A stretch of DNA of 64,000 nucleotides from Xylona heveae TC161. Its lineage: Eukaryota; Ascomycota; Xylonomycetes; Xylonales; Xylonaceae. The translations under genes were made by a program, and so were the position numbers. The DNA lies in assembly GCF_001619985.1 (NCBI RefSeq), contig NW_017264198.1, positions 496,001-560,000 of the forward strand, in the 5' to 3' direction. The notes beneath the pieces were generated by a model. The model had not been told where the DNA came from, made no database searches, and saw nothing but the letters and a program-made list of their open reading frames with translations. Positions 22,752 to 34,854 of the stretch are shown piece by piece; the first letter of the stretch is position 1, and every line of letters starts with the position of its first letter.

Positions 22752-24721
22752 TCACATGACAATACAACAACCACCGCAACCTCCCTTTTGCTTTCGTGGC
22801 TCAGGTGAGTCGATAGGGTGCAGCCTTGTTGTTTGTCTAGTAGAAACCTGCGGAGGTGTGATCTTTCTTTGAATTGCTGGCATAACCGTGTATTGGTTAC
22901 GCTCGCTGGCACTTGTGGTTGGTCTAGCCCCTGGAGTTGAGCTAGCGCTTCGCGATGGAGCTGGACGAACGGCGGCCGGCTTCTCAGGGAGATCAGCAGG
23001 CGGTTCTCCCGCCGGTTGCGACGATTGCGGCGTCTTTTGAAACTCCGACATCTCTCTTTGAGGTGTTGCAACCTTTTCTTGAGAATTCTTCTTGGGGCCC
23101 CTCGTTGCAGTTTGTTTTTCCTTCTGTTCGGCCTCTGCAGCCTCTCGTGCCAGCTGCTCCTGGTGTAACCGTTTCGCGTGCGTCGGAATAATCTGCTGAT
23201 CAGGTGGCAGACGCGGGTCTGGCTTGTACATTGTCGCAATCCATGGCGCTTCTCCTTCCGGGCGATTGATGGCAGTCGCTGGTCTGCTCTCGCCACCTCG
23301 TGTGCCTGGGCGAGAACTAGGGCCATCGCGAGTGGCAAGAGACCTTGAGCGGCGCTTCATATGACCTTTCGTGCCCTGTCTGATTGAATCATTCCGGTGC
23401 CCGGTGGAAAGAGGAGCTGAAGGGGTCCGAGGTTTCGGCCTGATCGTTGACGGCTGAGGCGTTTGCGTCGATTTAGCGGGCAAGGGATGAGATGCTTGTG
23501 TTGTCAGAGGTTGTGTTCCGCCAGCGGAATCGTCCCCACCGTCGTCAAGCAGAACCTGTGTCGCTGCACTATGGCTGCGACCACGGGGCTTATTGTACAC
23601 CAGATTGCCATCCGCCAGTCCACTCCAGGCTCCACTCCCATGTCGACTCCGCGGGAGAGGTGTGTGCCTCTCAATATAATCTTGAGATAGAGGAGCGGGA
23701 CTGGACTTTGAGATTGGTATGCGCGAATAGCTGGTTTTCTTTACCGGTCGTTTTGGGATGTCCTGAGGAGCGCTGTGTATGTCATCGCTACTTCCTGCGG
23801 GCTGGTAATAACCGTGCTCCATGTGCCCATCATCGGTATCCGCCATCGAATTCCGTTGCAAATTTTGGTAAGAATCCATTTCCGCGTACATTGGATCTCG
23901 CTGAAGAACATCCTCCTCATATGCATTTTGCTCCAATTCATCTTGAACAACTGGCTTTGCGTAGTGTCTCTTGTGCCATGCAGGCAACCGAATGCCCGCC
24001 TCTTTCAGCTCCCGACTTTCAATTTCGGCCAACTTATCACGATGTATCCAGTGCGAGCTCCCGGGGTCAAATTCCATGTTTAAATGATGGTCAACATCAT
24101 CCTGTCCCCCAAAATTCGCAGTGCTGCTGACAGCGCTTCTGTTTCTGGAGCTCGAACCGTAGAGGTCCAGCAAACTATCCCTATCGCTCCCTCTTCCGCT
24201 CATGTCACTCTCCTTCCGGTCGAGCGCATGTACCTGTCGCTGCGGTAAAGGATAGGCTCCGGAATATGCATTTGATCTTGCATAAGTGGGGCTATTCTCG
24301 TCTCTGCCACCTCCACTGGGATTCATCTCATAGCTCTGATAATGACCTGAAATGCGCTTGGCGTTGTTTGTGCGGGGCTGTTTGTATGAGCGATTATCGT
24401 AAGGAGGTACCACGGAGTCGGATGACTGCTCTGCGGTAGACAAGGGCCGGCCGTTCTAACAAACAAACAAATAATCAAGTCAGTGATTTGAGCGCATGAA
24501 CAATTTCTCGCTATCAACAGAAGGAATCATTAAGCCCAAGAAGAAGGTTCGATGGGTGCTTGAATGTGCCACATATGGTGAAAACTTCTTCAAAGAAAGA
24601 TCACAGTATACCATACCTGATAACTGAGCGGTACTGCATATTCCCACGAGCTTCTTCCGCCCCTTGACCTGCTTCTCTGGGGGAGCACACCTACAACTGC
24701 TGGTTGGGAGATGGCAGCCAT
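22752..24721 (-). CDS. teaR: TeaR/Mod5-like prenylated cell-end marker protein
   Basis: Exons 24721-24617 and 24455-22752 (intron 161 bp, donor GTATGG, acceptor TTAG) give 602 residues. The first exon codes MAAISQPAVVGVLPQRSRSR and ends SYQ, joining in frame to NGRPLSTAEQ. The protein is mostly disordered and S/P/R-rich with one compact conserved-looking block (SSHWIHRDKLAEIESRELKE, then AGIRLPAWHKRHY). It ends GGCGGCCIVM: a CaaX box (CIVM; Met favours farnesylation) with two nearby cysteines that could be palmitoylated. In Aspergillus nidulans the prenylated TeaR anchors TeaA at hyphal tips and directs polarised growth; S. pombe Mod5 is its counterpart. The family call rests on architecture plus CaaX and on memory of the family, so it is likely but not certain. 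Confidence 0.75.
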
Positions 24722-26670
24722 TTCAGAGTCACACGGACAGCCTGAGAAAGTAGAAGGCACGAAATGCGAAGCTAGTGTTTATGACGAAACTAGAATTTGG
24801 TGTTTGAGGGCAGAAGATGGCGTTTGAAGGCGGGGTAGTGTCGGGATGACGGCTTAGGTTTATATGCAAACAAGTTTGTAATAAATTCGGGTTGAGACAA
24901 GGAAATATAGAATCATGCGTAATTGAAGCGATTGTATGTTGGCACTCAGTAGTATTTTAGCACAAAGGCTGCTGCAACATGGCTCTCTCAGCCCGAAAAA
25001 ATTGAGGTGCCCCGAATCTCAGGATAAAAAAGGCCGAGAAAGCGTGCCAGCAACCTTCGTCAGGCCCGCCAGAGATCAACGCTTGCATGTCATATTGACG
25101 GTCCAGAACGAGAAACAAAACACAAATACAAGGGTGAAAGAATTAGGAGGAGAGAACCCAGGAGGTGGCCCAGTGAGAAAAAGGGATCAGGGTTCTCTTG
25201 GAGCGAGAAAATGAAATCAATAAGTTAGCAGGTCATGCCCAAAAGGGGAGATTCAGACGTTTCGGTCGGCGGACCCCGTTGATTGGTCGCGACCCCAAGT
25301 TTCAGGTTCACTGGCCCATGCCAGCCCTCTTTACATCTTCAACTCACCTATGTCATCTGTCGATTATTACAATCTATTCCACATGATTTTGAAAATGGTG
25401 AATGATTTTAACTGAAAATGATGCGAGACTTGGGGTCTCTCGATTCATTGAAGAAAATATCTTTTTCGTCTTCCTATTTTGTCTATTTTCTGGAAACATT
25501 CTATGCAAGGGCGTTCAGATGACTATTTCTAGACTTCAATCCACCGAATTCCTCAAACTGCTACTACCTAATCTGAAAGGCTTTCCCTTCCAATTCTACT
25601 TTTGCTTGGAGATGACACTGATATACTACAATATTTTATTGTGATTGGTCAACTTTTCCAACACCAATTCCGTGAATGCTCAATTTTTCTCAAATTCTCG
25701 GATTGATTTTTTACCTTCCTTGCTATGGTTTTGATTTTCCCTTTTTTCTCCTGTGTCCACCTGATCATTTCATTCTCGTAGCTCTCTTTATCCCACCGCT
25801 CTTCCCGATTACTTTACGCGCTTTGAGTCAAACATAAAAGAAGGCCTTTCTCACAACATTTGAACTTGCTCAGGTCGCGCTTACAGAATGAAGACTCCTT
25901 GCGATCTCAAATTATGCATACAGAACCCCTCCTCGCATTTCTAGCAAGACTATTCATGGCAACAACGGGTAACATTCTCGAGAAGGACTTCAGAGAGAAG
26001 TCACAGAGGCAACAAAACGGAGATTTCTAATACGCCAGATGCACGTCTGGCTCTGAGCTGGGTAAAGGCAACAATAGGCATACGGGCATAGACCGCAGGG
26101 GCTATTACTTATGTATTGGCCAGTGGAGCTGGATGGCCGAAGAGTTCTGCAAAGGTGGGGACGCGAAAGAACCAGTATAGGGTCAACACTGGTTCACCGA
26201 CTATCATTCGACACACAGTGGCATTTAAGTCGTGATATCAGTGGCTTTCCAAAGTCGAAGCAAGGTCTCACATAGCACTTCTCAAGGTAGATTTTCGCTG
26301 ACAGTCACTCCTTGTTTCCGGTTATATATGTGTGTACCCGCCAGTGTTACAAAAAACTAATGTGCAAGGTCAATATATTCCATGTATATTATAATTGCAT
26401 TCGGCCATATTCAAATATCATCCATGCCATTTTCCTTATTCTGACACTTGCATGATACTGAAAACATGTCCGTCATTTTGCATACACAACTTGGTTTCAC
26501 GCGTTCCGGCGTTGTTGCCGGGGGATTCAGGGGAAAGTACTGTGCCATACAGTTTTGCAGCGTCGATACATCAAGCCTCGCATAATAGTGTAAACACAAG
26601 GCAAAAGATGTCATTTCCCCTGGAGTCTCGAACTGGAGCTTCACAATAATACGTGTCTGAAGCTCGAGCG
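24722..26670. other. Divergent gene-free interval, TeaR-like to metallophosphoesterase
   Basis: Promoter regions of two divergent genes plus an AT-rich middle (about 25380-25850). Several short open frames are present, none with motif support. No repeat or RNA gene recognised. Confidence 0.6.
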
Positions 26671-28010
26671 ATGAACCCAATCATCCATGATCTTCCCAAA
26701 TCACGTAAAGTACGATTAGTCTGCGTGTCCGACACGCATAATGCATCGGCTTTGACAGGTGCATTCAAGCTTCCCAGAGGAGATATCCTCGTCCATGCGG
26801 GTGATTTGTCCAACCAAGGGAGCTTATCCGAGCTTCGACGAGCTGCAGAATGGATCGAGAAGACGGAATTCCAAGTTAAAATTGTGATTGCTGGTATGAT
26901 CAAGGCTCTGCAATGAAGCTTCACAGATGTTGCAATTAGAATGATGCAAATGCTAACCGTGAAAGAGGCAATCATGATATTACTCTTGATCAAGAATTTT
27001 ATCAGCAATATGGACCTTATTTCCACAATCAACACCCACAGGATTCTCAGGAATGCATTAAGCTATTTACAGAATCACAAAACATCACCTATCTAACCCA
27101 CTCTGCGGCGACTGTTCGAGTGCCTTATTTAGACGGAACAGAGGTCAAGCTCAAAGTCTTCGGGTCACCATACTCACCCGCGCGAGGACGTTGGGCCTTT
27201 GGATATTCGCCTGAACAAGCAACCGCGCTCTGGGATGAGGTGCCTCTGGATACAGATGTTCTAGTAACGCACACGCCACCAAAATATCATTGCGACGAAT
27301 CGCGCGACAGGGGGGCTGCCGGCTGCGAGACTCTTCGCCAGACGCTGTGGAGAGTCAGACCCCGGCTTGCCATCTGTGGCCATGTCCATGAAGGGCGGGG
27401 TGCGGAGACGATCCGATGGGATCTCGAATCACCGAACATAAAGTACAAGGAACATTCGACTAGGTACTGGAACGATCCAGGAGTAGGGAATAAGCAGTCC
27501 CTCCTGGATCTGTCGGCTAAAGGCGGTGGCCCCCTTGAAAACGATGGACTGACCGGGGATTTGATCCCCAGCCATGTTGACGTGATCCGGGAAAATCATA
27601 CAATTCCTACAGCTGGTCATTCGACCCTGTTCTCGAATGCGCGGGATCTCCCTTCCCGCCCTCATCCTACCGATGACGGGGAGCGGCTTGCGTCCTTGGA
27701 GCACCCGAAGACAGCCAATGAAAGCCATAATAATTCACAAATTACAAATGACACTTTCGATGCCGATTGGCGCACGCGTGGTCTTCGAAAAACCACCCGA
27801 GGTCAAGGTGGCCACCCTTTGTCAGGGCGCTCCGACATGGAATCCCTGGCTGGCCGGCTAGGAAGGAAAGAAACTTGTGTCATCAACGCCGCCATCATGG
27901 CTACAAGTTGGCCACATAATCTTGGCGGAGGCAAGAGATATAACAAACCAATCGTCGTCGATATTGACATGCCTGTTACGCCTATCGGCACTGAAGAGCA
28001 GCGGCGTTGA
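26671..28010 (+). CDS. Calcineurin-like metallophosphoesterase
   Basis: Exons 26671-26893 and 26968-28010 (74-bp intron with TGCTAAC branch site) give 421 residues. The metal-binding motifs of the family are all present: VSDTHN (D21, H23), HAGD (D45), GNHD (N76-D78, formed across the splice join), LVTHTPP and CGHVHEGRG. The catalytic domain occupies about residues 12-250 and is of the small fungal/animal MPPED (239FB-like) type; the last 170 residues are polar, probably disordered, and end in a short block (GGKRYNKPIVVDIDMPVTP). Substrate unknown. The ATG at 26671 is the first in frame; a further 5' exon cannot be excluded. Confidence 0.85.
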
Positions 28011-31000
28011 TCGTAGCGAAGGCATTTCCTGCGAGCCTTTTAAAAGTCAATTGGCCCGTTTCTTGGGCTGATTATGACTGCTCAACTGAAGGGCCTACAC
28101 ACATGGTTCTTATGTTGGCTCAGATCATTGCATTCAAGAAATTTGTACAAGTGCAGGAGTTCTAGGCATGTTTCTGCCAGGCGCGTGCATTATGGGAGGC
28201 GAATTTCAGCCCAATCTCCAGGTGTAGTACCGAATCATTTTACGCCCTGAATGCAGTCTGACCCGGCGGTTCTTCAACATGTCGTCATTGAAGACGAAAT
28301 GATAGAGCCATCACATATCTCAAAATTCAGTAAGATATGCTGTCTCCAGTGCACACGCCTCGCTCCGTTTGCAAATTCTGATCGAGATGAATGAGAACTT
28401 GAGTTGTTCCACCACAAATGCTTCACGGCTGCGTGTGTGCTGTGTTTGCAGTGCAGTGCAGAGCAAGCATGTTGCTGAGAAATGATCAGATGTGTTCAGC
28501 CTAGACAGATCATCAAGCGCACGGTCCATTTTTAAATGAGTTACTTTTGGCCTAATCCCTGCGCCACGACACCGTCCAACAGTATCTTACCCCGTTTCCC
28601 AGTGCCGTAAATCAAAAACGGCTGGAGTTCAGGGAAATGTTTTGAAAATCAATTAGTGGGGAAATTGTAGATCCTGCTAGATTTGCTACGTAGTAGGAAG
28701 AATTCCTTTCAATGATCAAGCGTATCGCAGCTGCGGTATCCAGTGATACATGTAACGATTCAGTTTCGGTGTTGGTGTTACTCATAATAGCCTTTCCCCT
28801 TGAGCTTCTTGCCAAACCTCGAAGAGGTCTTTCTGCCTATTCTTTTTGATGTCATGTACAATAGTATCAAGGTCGAGGAGTTTCGAGGGCTGGCTTTCCT
28901 TCGGGAGCATCTTACATATCAGAGTGAAGCTCACAATTCTGAAGTGTAAGAGGAAGCGACATCATGCAGACTGTCCTGTCCACCGGATGCTTACCCAGCG
29001 CCTCGGGAAACAGTGAGACAGCAGCAGCACTCTTGACGATGATGATGGAGTCACTTTCAAATTCCATGAGGGTGCATCCAATCCTTGTTAGGGTTGGCTG
29101 CCGCAGACCCGAAAGTGAGGCTTGGCTGATGTTTACAAAGCGTGGAAAGACTATTACGCAGTGGAGAACGGGCCCTCTTAGAATATTCGAGGTAGAGAAC
29201 ATCTTCTACGCAACAACTTAGACAAAAATTCAATTTCGCGCGCGATAACTTTGCCAGGGAATTGTAGCCTTGTGCCCAGCCGGCTCAGCTGTTTCAGCAT
29301 TAACGTACGGAATACGAACTCAAAACTTAGCTGAGCGAGACGGGCAGTGATCTGAAGCAGTAATCGTAGCAGAACAAGTAACGTTTGGATGCTCTTAAGA
29401 TTCTGGTCTCTCGATGTGCGAAATCTAGACGGTGAGTTAATAACTAGCTCCGCATTTCCGTGATCAGAATAAGGGAACATGGCTGATGGGCGAAAGCATA
29501 GAAGCGCTGATTTGTCAAGATGGGTCGGGCTGTCGACAAGCTTGAATGCTGAACCCAATGATGGCTGAACACTTTGCACAACTCGAGCCGCCATTCTCAG
29601 GCCCACAGAACTATCTATCGGTCCTTGTCAACCAAGAGTGGACAGCACAACAGTACGAAGCATAGCATAGCCTCTATGAAAAATGGGGCCAAATTGAGCT
29701 GTCGAGGCAAGGCTAGCCTGAGGCAAGCAACGTTCTCCTGCGTCGTCGCCAGCAATCTTCATGGGGTCCCGGCTTTAAGCAGCGTGGCCATGACATGTTT
29801 CGGCTACGATTCACAAGAGATGGTCGTGCCGATTACCATGACCATGACTATGAGCAGAGGACCCCGGAGCGGGCGCTTTGTGACCGTCGCAGCTGTGTTC
29901 CCCCCCACAGCGCACCACATTGAAATGGCTAGGACATTGAAGGCAATGGTGATGAACCATTGGCTCATCGCAGCCCTCTGGTGCAAAGCGAACTCGGGTG
30001 CTACGCAGCGGACAGGCGTTAAGCATCGCCTATAGGGAGAGAATCTCAGACAGATACACATCTACGACGCCCTAAGTCAGCTGCAAACGCCAAGCGGCCG
30101 TTTTGTTGCGTGTCCCAAAAATGCGCCTCGTGAGTTTTATAGTGGGTAACCGCATTCTTGTTTGAAAGGTCGTGCTGCTGCTATATGCTGTTCGTTGACC
30201 GATCCAAGGGGTCTGACATCAATAATAGCACCCGTGATGCAGTAGCGGTTGTATTACTTGACGCTTTCCCATCCCATGCTGCATTCAAAAAACCCTTTCG
30301 GATTTGGTGAGGTACATGCAATGCCATTTCCCGTTCTTTATTTTGCCTTCCTGCTTGCTTTGCCATCTTTTTCCACGTTTGAAACTCAACATGACGATCC
30401 TTTGGTGATCGCTTCCCCTCATTGTCTCGATCGATCCAAGCCTTGGGTTCCCCACTCAGTTTCGTGGGTAGTCTCGGGTTGATCCCCGATGCACGGCAGT
30501 AACAAGGAAAATCCCCGTCGCTCGATCATTTGATTTCATCATTTGGCATTGTCTGGCTGGATTTAGAAGTGTTTTGATTTTCGCTGCGGTACATACTTCG
30601 TGACTGTCTCGTCGGGCAGCGTTCCGGTGCCGGAAGCGCAGCTTTTACAAATATTTTTGTCTGGTACCCGTACCTTACACCAGAACCTGTTGACTTTTGA
30701 CTGGTGCTTAGCTCCTCCATTTGGTCCCTCTGAAGCCAAGGACGGATTGGAGACGAAACCTTCCTTCCGCAAGGAACCAAACGGGAAATCCCCACTATTC
30801 GCGGCAGGAACCAAGGGACACTGACCGGACCCTACTTCACCGCCTCGAGTCCCTCCGAATCTGTCTCTCTCTCCTCTTTTGCACTACTCGTCAAGCCCAT
30901 CACCACAACAACAGTCATCGTCGTCATAATAAGCCGAATCCTCGAAGCCCTGACACAGTTAAACATACATACTCATCAACCGAACCAGTCCAACGTCAAT

Positions 31001-31499
31001 CAATCTAGGATATCACACTTTGCAAGAAAAAGCACAAGTTTTGAAGTATTCAACCCCCCCGAGCAATTCACGTGTTTTTACCCGCAACCTGTGACGTGAG
31101 CGCTACACCTGACTAAGCCGTCAATCACACCCTGCAAAGTTACACTCCGAGCCTTGAAGAAGGTAGCAGCATCTTAGTGGCGCAGTGGCTGTGCTCTCTC
31201 GCAATTCTTTTCTCTCCGATAAAGTTAATCGATTTTTCAGTCCACAGCGGGAGTCTCATTCATTTTAAATTCATTGCCACTCGTCGCTGCGCTAGGGTCT
31301 TCGCCGAAAAAGGCCCGGCCTTCACTGCTTGGAGAGCGACTTGGGATAGTCCGCTCAGGAGCAAAACTGGGATCGTTCCTAATCACTCGACGACTCCGAA
31401 TTCTGATGCCATCTTTCAGCGAACACCGTAGTAGCAATTCTGGCTACTCCATCAAGAATATATTGGGGAGTTTGTAACGAGGAGAGCCCATCATAAAGG
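28011..31499. other. 3.5-kb interval without a confident gene
   Basis: From about 30820 to 31499 the sequence is CT-rich and looks like promoter and leader of the J-protein gene. Between 28600 and 30060 there are several medium-sized minus-strand open frames without recognisable domains; one, 29804-29968, would give a 54-residue protein with two hydrophobic stretches. None is strong enough to call. Confidence 0.5.
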
Positions 31500-33470
31500 A
31501 TGTCATCACAGTTACCGCCAGATCCCTACAAGATTCTTGGAGTCTCCAAGGACGCCTCCTTAGCGACTGTCCGAACAGCATACCGGAAATTAGTTCTTCA
31601 GTGCCATCCGGACAAGGTACAAAACGAGGCGCTGCGATCGCAGAAGATCGACGAGTTCCAGCGGGTGCAGCAAGCTTACGAGACTCTCTCCGATGACCAA
31701 AAGAGACAGCAGTATGACCAACAGGTCAAGTTGGCCGAATTACGGAAAGAAACAACGCAGAGACGGGGACCGATCATTGAGGTTCGCACAGCTGCGCCTC
31801 GAGCAAGTTATAGTTACCGAGACTCGCCCCGTACTGTCTACGAAGATAAGAAACCATCCAGACCGCATGAAGATGACATTAAATTTTCTTCGACCCAGAT
31901 ATTTGAGGACACTCGAGCATCCTCTCGGAAATACGATGGTTACAGTGCATCAACGAGAAAGCCTCAGACGAGGATGCCAGAAGAGCGGAGAAGCACTAGA
32001 GCGACAGAAGATGCTCGAGGAAGGGAAAGAGAGAGGGATATTGAGCGACAATTAAAAGAACTTATGCGCGAGAAAGAAAAGACTACATACTCGGAGCGAA
32101 AAAAGATGAGAGACAAGGAGCGCAAACGTGATTTCGCTGACAAGTACTCCAAATCTCCGTATGTTGAGTCGGACTCTGGCTCAGATTCCGATCATTCCTA
32201 CACTTACAGGAATGATCGACGTGCCGAAGAAGAGGGCCGAAGAGAGAGGGCTCGTTTTGCAGAGGAAGCTCCTCGGTCTCGGAGAGAAAGAGAATATGAT
32301 GATGAACATGCGAGGAAGATATACGCCCAGGAATCTGAAGCTTTCGATTATATTGCGCAGTCGAGAGGTGCCAGGGATGGCCGCCCGGCAGATCCGTACC
32401 GAGGCAAGACTTCGAATTCATACTACGAAATGAGGCGAGAACCATCGCCGCCAAAAGCTGATGCCCGACGTTCGTCTGTTCGACCCCGTGAACGAGTTCG
32501 AGAGCGAGCCGTTAGTCCGGTGCGTGCATCACCCCGGGATCGGAGAGGTACAGCGGAAATTGTTGATCCGCCCTCTGGATACACTACCAGAAAGCCTCCG
32601 ACGTTGCAAACATCACAGTCTTCACCAGCGAGCATAAAAATCCCAGTCAATACAAGACCTGCACCTGCGCCGCAACGTGCCAGTACGATGCAGTATCAGC
32701 GCGACTCAAATTTCGAAATACCCGCCTTCCAACGTTCAAATACTACCCCTATTACCAACATTGGATCAACTTCCCGAAGAAAGGAGTCCACTCCTATGTC
32801 TGGCTCTAGGCTCAGAGAGCAAGACTCTGGGTATTCCAGTCATTCAGGATATTCAAGTCCTGTAACCCCAGGAACATCCTATGGCCGAGAAGCCAGCCCC
32901 AACCCTCGTTACACCAAATACACCATTGTTGAGGAGCCCGACGAGTATCGCGGTGGTGGAAGTCATCGAACAGTGAAGGTTGTTGACCCAGATAACTACC
33001 GACGTGCTCGAAGTATTTCTCCTCCACCTGTTCGTCGTGCTACCGTCGAAACCGAGCGCCCCCCACTTGCAACACATTCTTCTTCTAGCGCGCGACATAG
33101 TACCCCAACCCGAACTTCGTCATACGCCTATCCTGCTGAGCCAATGTCGGCTGGTAGTCGCCCGCCCCCGCCTCCGCTCTCCCGAAGCACGTCTACATCA
33201 ACTCGTCCCTCCCCGATGACGTCTGTGCCTCGAACGGCACCGCCCCTTTCGCGCGGCGAAGCTGCTCGCTCCGGTCGCATGTTTGGCGACTATGATGTTC
33301 GCTATTCGCCAAAACTTGGCCCAGAAAGCGTCAGCTATTCCTATGGAAGCAACCGTCGAGGGGGTGGTCCCGAGGCTCTTGCCCGCGACGGCGCTGCATA
33401 TCTTCGAACCTCGCATGCTGATATGCCTCGACATCCGGGCATGGCTCGTTCCGAAACGTTCAGTTACTAA
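31500..33470 (+). CDS. J-domain (DnaJ) protein with long disordered R/S-rich tail
   Basis: Single exon, 656 residues, start ATG at 31500. The J-domain covers about residues 8-75: PYKILGVSKDAS, helix II TVRTAYRKLVLQC, the HPD tripeptide at 36-38 that stimulates Hsp70 ATPase, and a helix III/IV end FQRVQQAYETLSDDQKRQQY. The remaining 570 residues lack a DnaJ zinc finger or C-terminal substrate domain. They are rich in R, E, S and P, with charged ERERDIERQ-type helices near 180-280, then SP/RS-rich disorder. This is a class C (type III) J-protein. The client is not evident; the RE/RS-rich content resembles nuclear or RNA-linked proteins, which is only suggestive. Confidence 0.9.
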   Translation: MSSQLPPDPYKILGVSKDASLATVRTAYRKLVLQCHPDKVQNEALRSQKIDEFQRVQQAYETLSDDQKRQQYDQQVKLAELRKETTQRRGPIIEVRTAAPRASYSYRDSPRTVYEDKKPSRPHEDDIKFSSTQIFEDTRASSRKYDGYSASTRKPQTRMPEERRSTRATEDARGRERERDIERQLKELMREKEKTTYSERKKMRDKERKRDFADKYSKSPYVESDSGSDSDHSYTYRNDRRAEEEGRRERARFAEEAPRSRREREYDDEHARKIYAQESEAFDYIAQSRGARDGRPADPYRGKTSNSYYEMRREPSPPKADARRSSVRPRERVRERAVSPVRASPRDRRGTAEIVDPPSGYTTRKPPTLQTSQSSPASIKIPVNTRPAPAPQRASTMQYQRDSNFEIPAFQRSNTTPITNIGSTSRRKESTPMSGSRLREQDSGYSSHSGYSSPVTPGTSYGREASPNPRYTKYTIVEEPDEYRGGGSHRTVKVVDPDNYRRARSISPPPVRRATVETERPPLATHSSSSARHSTPTRTSSYAYPAEPMSAGSRPPPPPLSRSTSTSTRPSPMTSVPRTAPPLSRGEAARSGRMFGDYDVRYSPKLGPESVSYSYGSNRRGGGPEALARDGAAYLRTSHADMPRHPGMARSETFSY

Positions 33471-34763
33471 GTTATGACGCGATTCTGCATGATATTACCT
33501 TTTCCGCATTATGCATTACATCTCTTTTTTGCACCCTGTCGCACAAGGGCGCCACCACTATGCCGGATGACGTCGGTTCCTGCCGATCTTGCATTCATGC
33601 ATATAAAGAATGCACATAATCAATAGATGCATTAGACTCTAATTACGATGACATGCCTGTTGCACTTGGTCTGGGCTAGCTTCTCCATGGGTTTTTCGTT
33701 TCCTGCTCTTACTTCATTTATCTCGGATAGGCGTCCTAAGCTTTCTTCCCTCTGGTATTCTTTTCTCGGTTGTTTGTCTTTTTCCCTTCTCCTCACCTCT
33801 CGTCTTCCCTTCCTCCTCCTTGGTCTTCACTGGGGTACATGGCGAGAACTGCAACAAGTCTAAATCACTTATGGAGCAATTTTGCCTCCCCCTCATACTG
33901 ACCAGGCATTATGCATCCCGGTGTTCGCAGTTCGTCTCTTGTCCCAGATATCATGAAGGACTCATCAAGAACCCTCGACCGTTTCCTTGAGTTCTCTGAG
34001 CATTCTAGCTTCGTTTTCCCACGTCTCACCGATTTCTACTTCCCCTCTCTTTCCCCTCTCGTCTCCTCTGGTTATTGGGGCCACAGGTCGGCCTATCACT
34101 TATTTTATTATCCGCCATGAGAGCACCGCGCCTGCTGCGCTGGCATCTTCGTTGCCGACGTTTCCCGTCTCTACTCCGCATGACGTTATAGCCAAGCCTT
34201 TACCTTTCCCCCCTTTATATCTCGTTTCTCTATTGATCTCTATTTTTTACCTCTCAATCTGCATCGATTTCTACTTTTACCTCTGGCGTTAATCCAAATG
34301 AATCTCCAAACGGAAGACGAAAACGAAAGATATGATCAACGACGACAGTACCTAGATAAATCAGATATGTTAATAGGCTTTTTTTTTTTAATTGTTTTAT
34401 CTTGTTTTATCGATATATCTAATACTACGGCACTCATGGTAGTATAGCATGGCACTTGTATCTTAGGTAGCTTTCCAATTACATTTCTCTCACAGAATCA
34501 TATGGTTATGAAGGTATCCACCGCGTCTCTTGTGAATCAGTTTGTATATTTGTTACAGTGCTGTTGACATTACCTGCTTAGTAGAGTCGCGCTGTTCCAG
34601 TTAAGCTGCCCTTACCGTGAATTATCTGCAATTGTCAATCGACGTCGCCTACAGTCATGCACACTTGAGAGTTTGGTCAAAACAAGGCCATGAATATAAA
34701 ATAATAACGAATTATTTGACTTTTAAAACAGAAATAAGAATTTAAAGGATTTAGAATCTCCGC
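33471..34763. other. Non-coding interval before the tRNA gene
   Basis: Very CT-rich on the plus strand (33700-34290), then AT-rich. No coding region supported. Confidence 0.6.
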
Positions 34764-34781
34764 AAAAAAAAATCTAAAAAA
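34764..34781 (-). terminator. Pol III oligo-T terminator of tRNA-Gln
   Basis: On the minus strand, two bases after the tRNA 3' end come T6 (34781-34776) and then T9 (34772-34764). Runs of four or more T end RNA polymerase III transcription. Confidence 0.85.
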
Positions 34782-34783
34782 GA

Positions 34784-34854
34784 AGGTCCTACTGGGGATC
34801 GAACCCAGGTTGTTGGAATCAGAATCCAAAGTGCTACCACTACACCATAGAACC
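34784..34854 (-). tRNA. tRNA-Gln (anticodon CUG)
   Basis: 71 nt, no intron. The acceptor stem pairs GGTTCTA with TAGGACC (one G-T pair). The anticodon arm is TTGGA-TTCTGAT-TCCAA, giving anticodon CUG for glutamine codon CAG. The T arm CTGGG-TTCGATC-CCCAG is perfect and supplies the B box. An oligo-T terminator follows at once. Confidence 0.95.
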
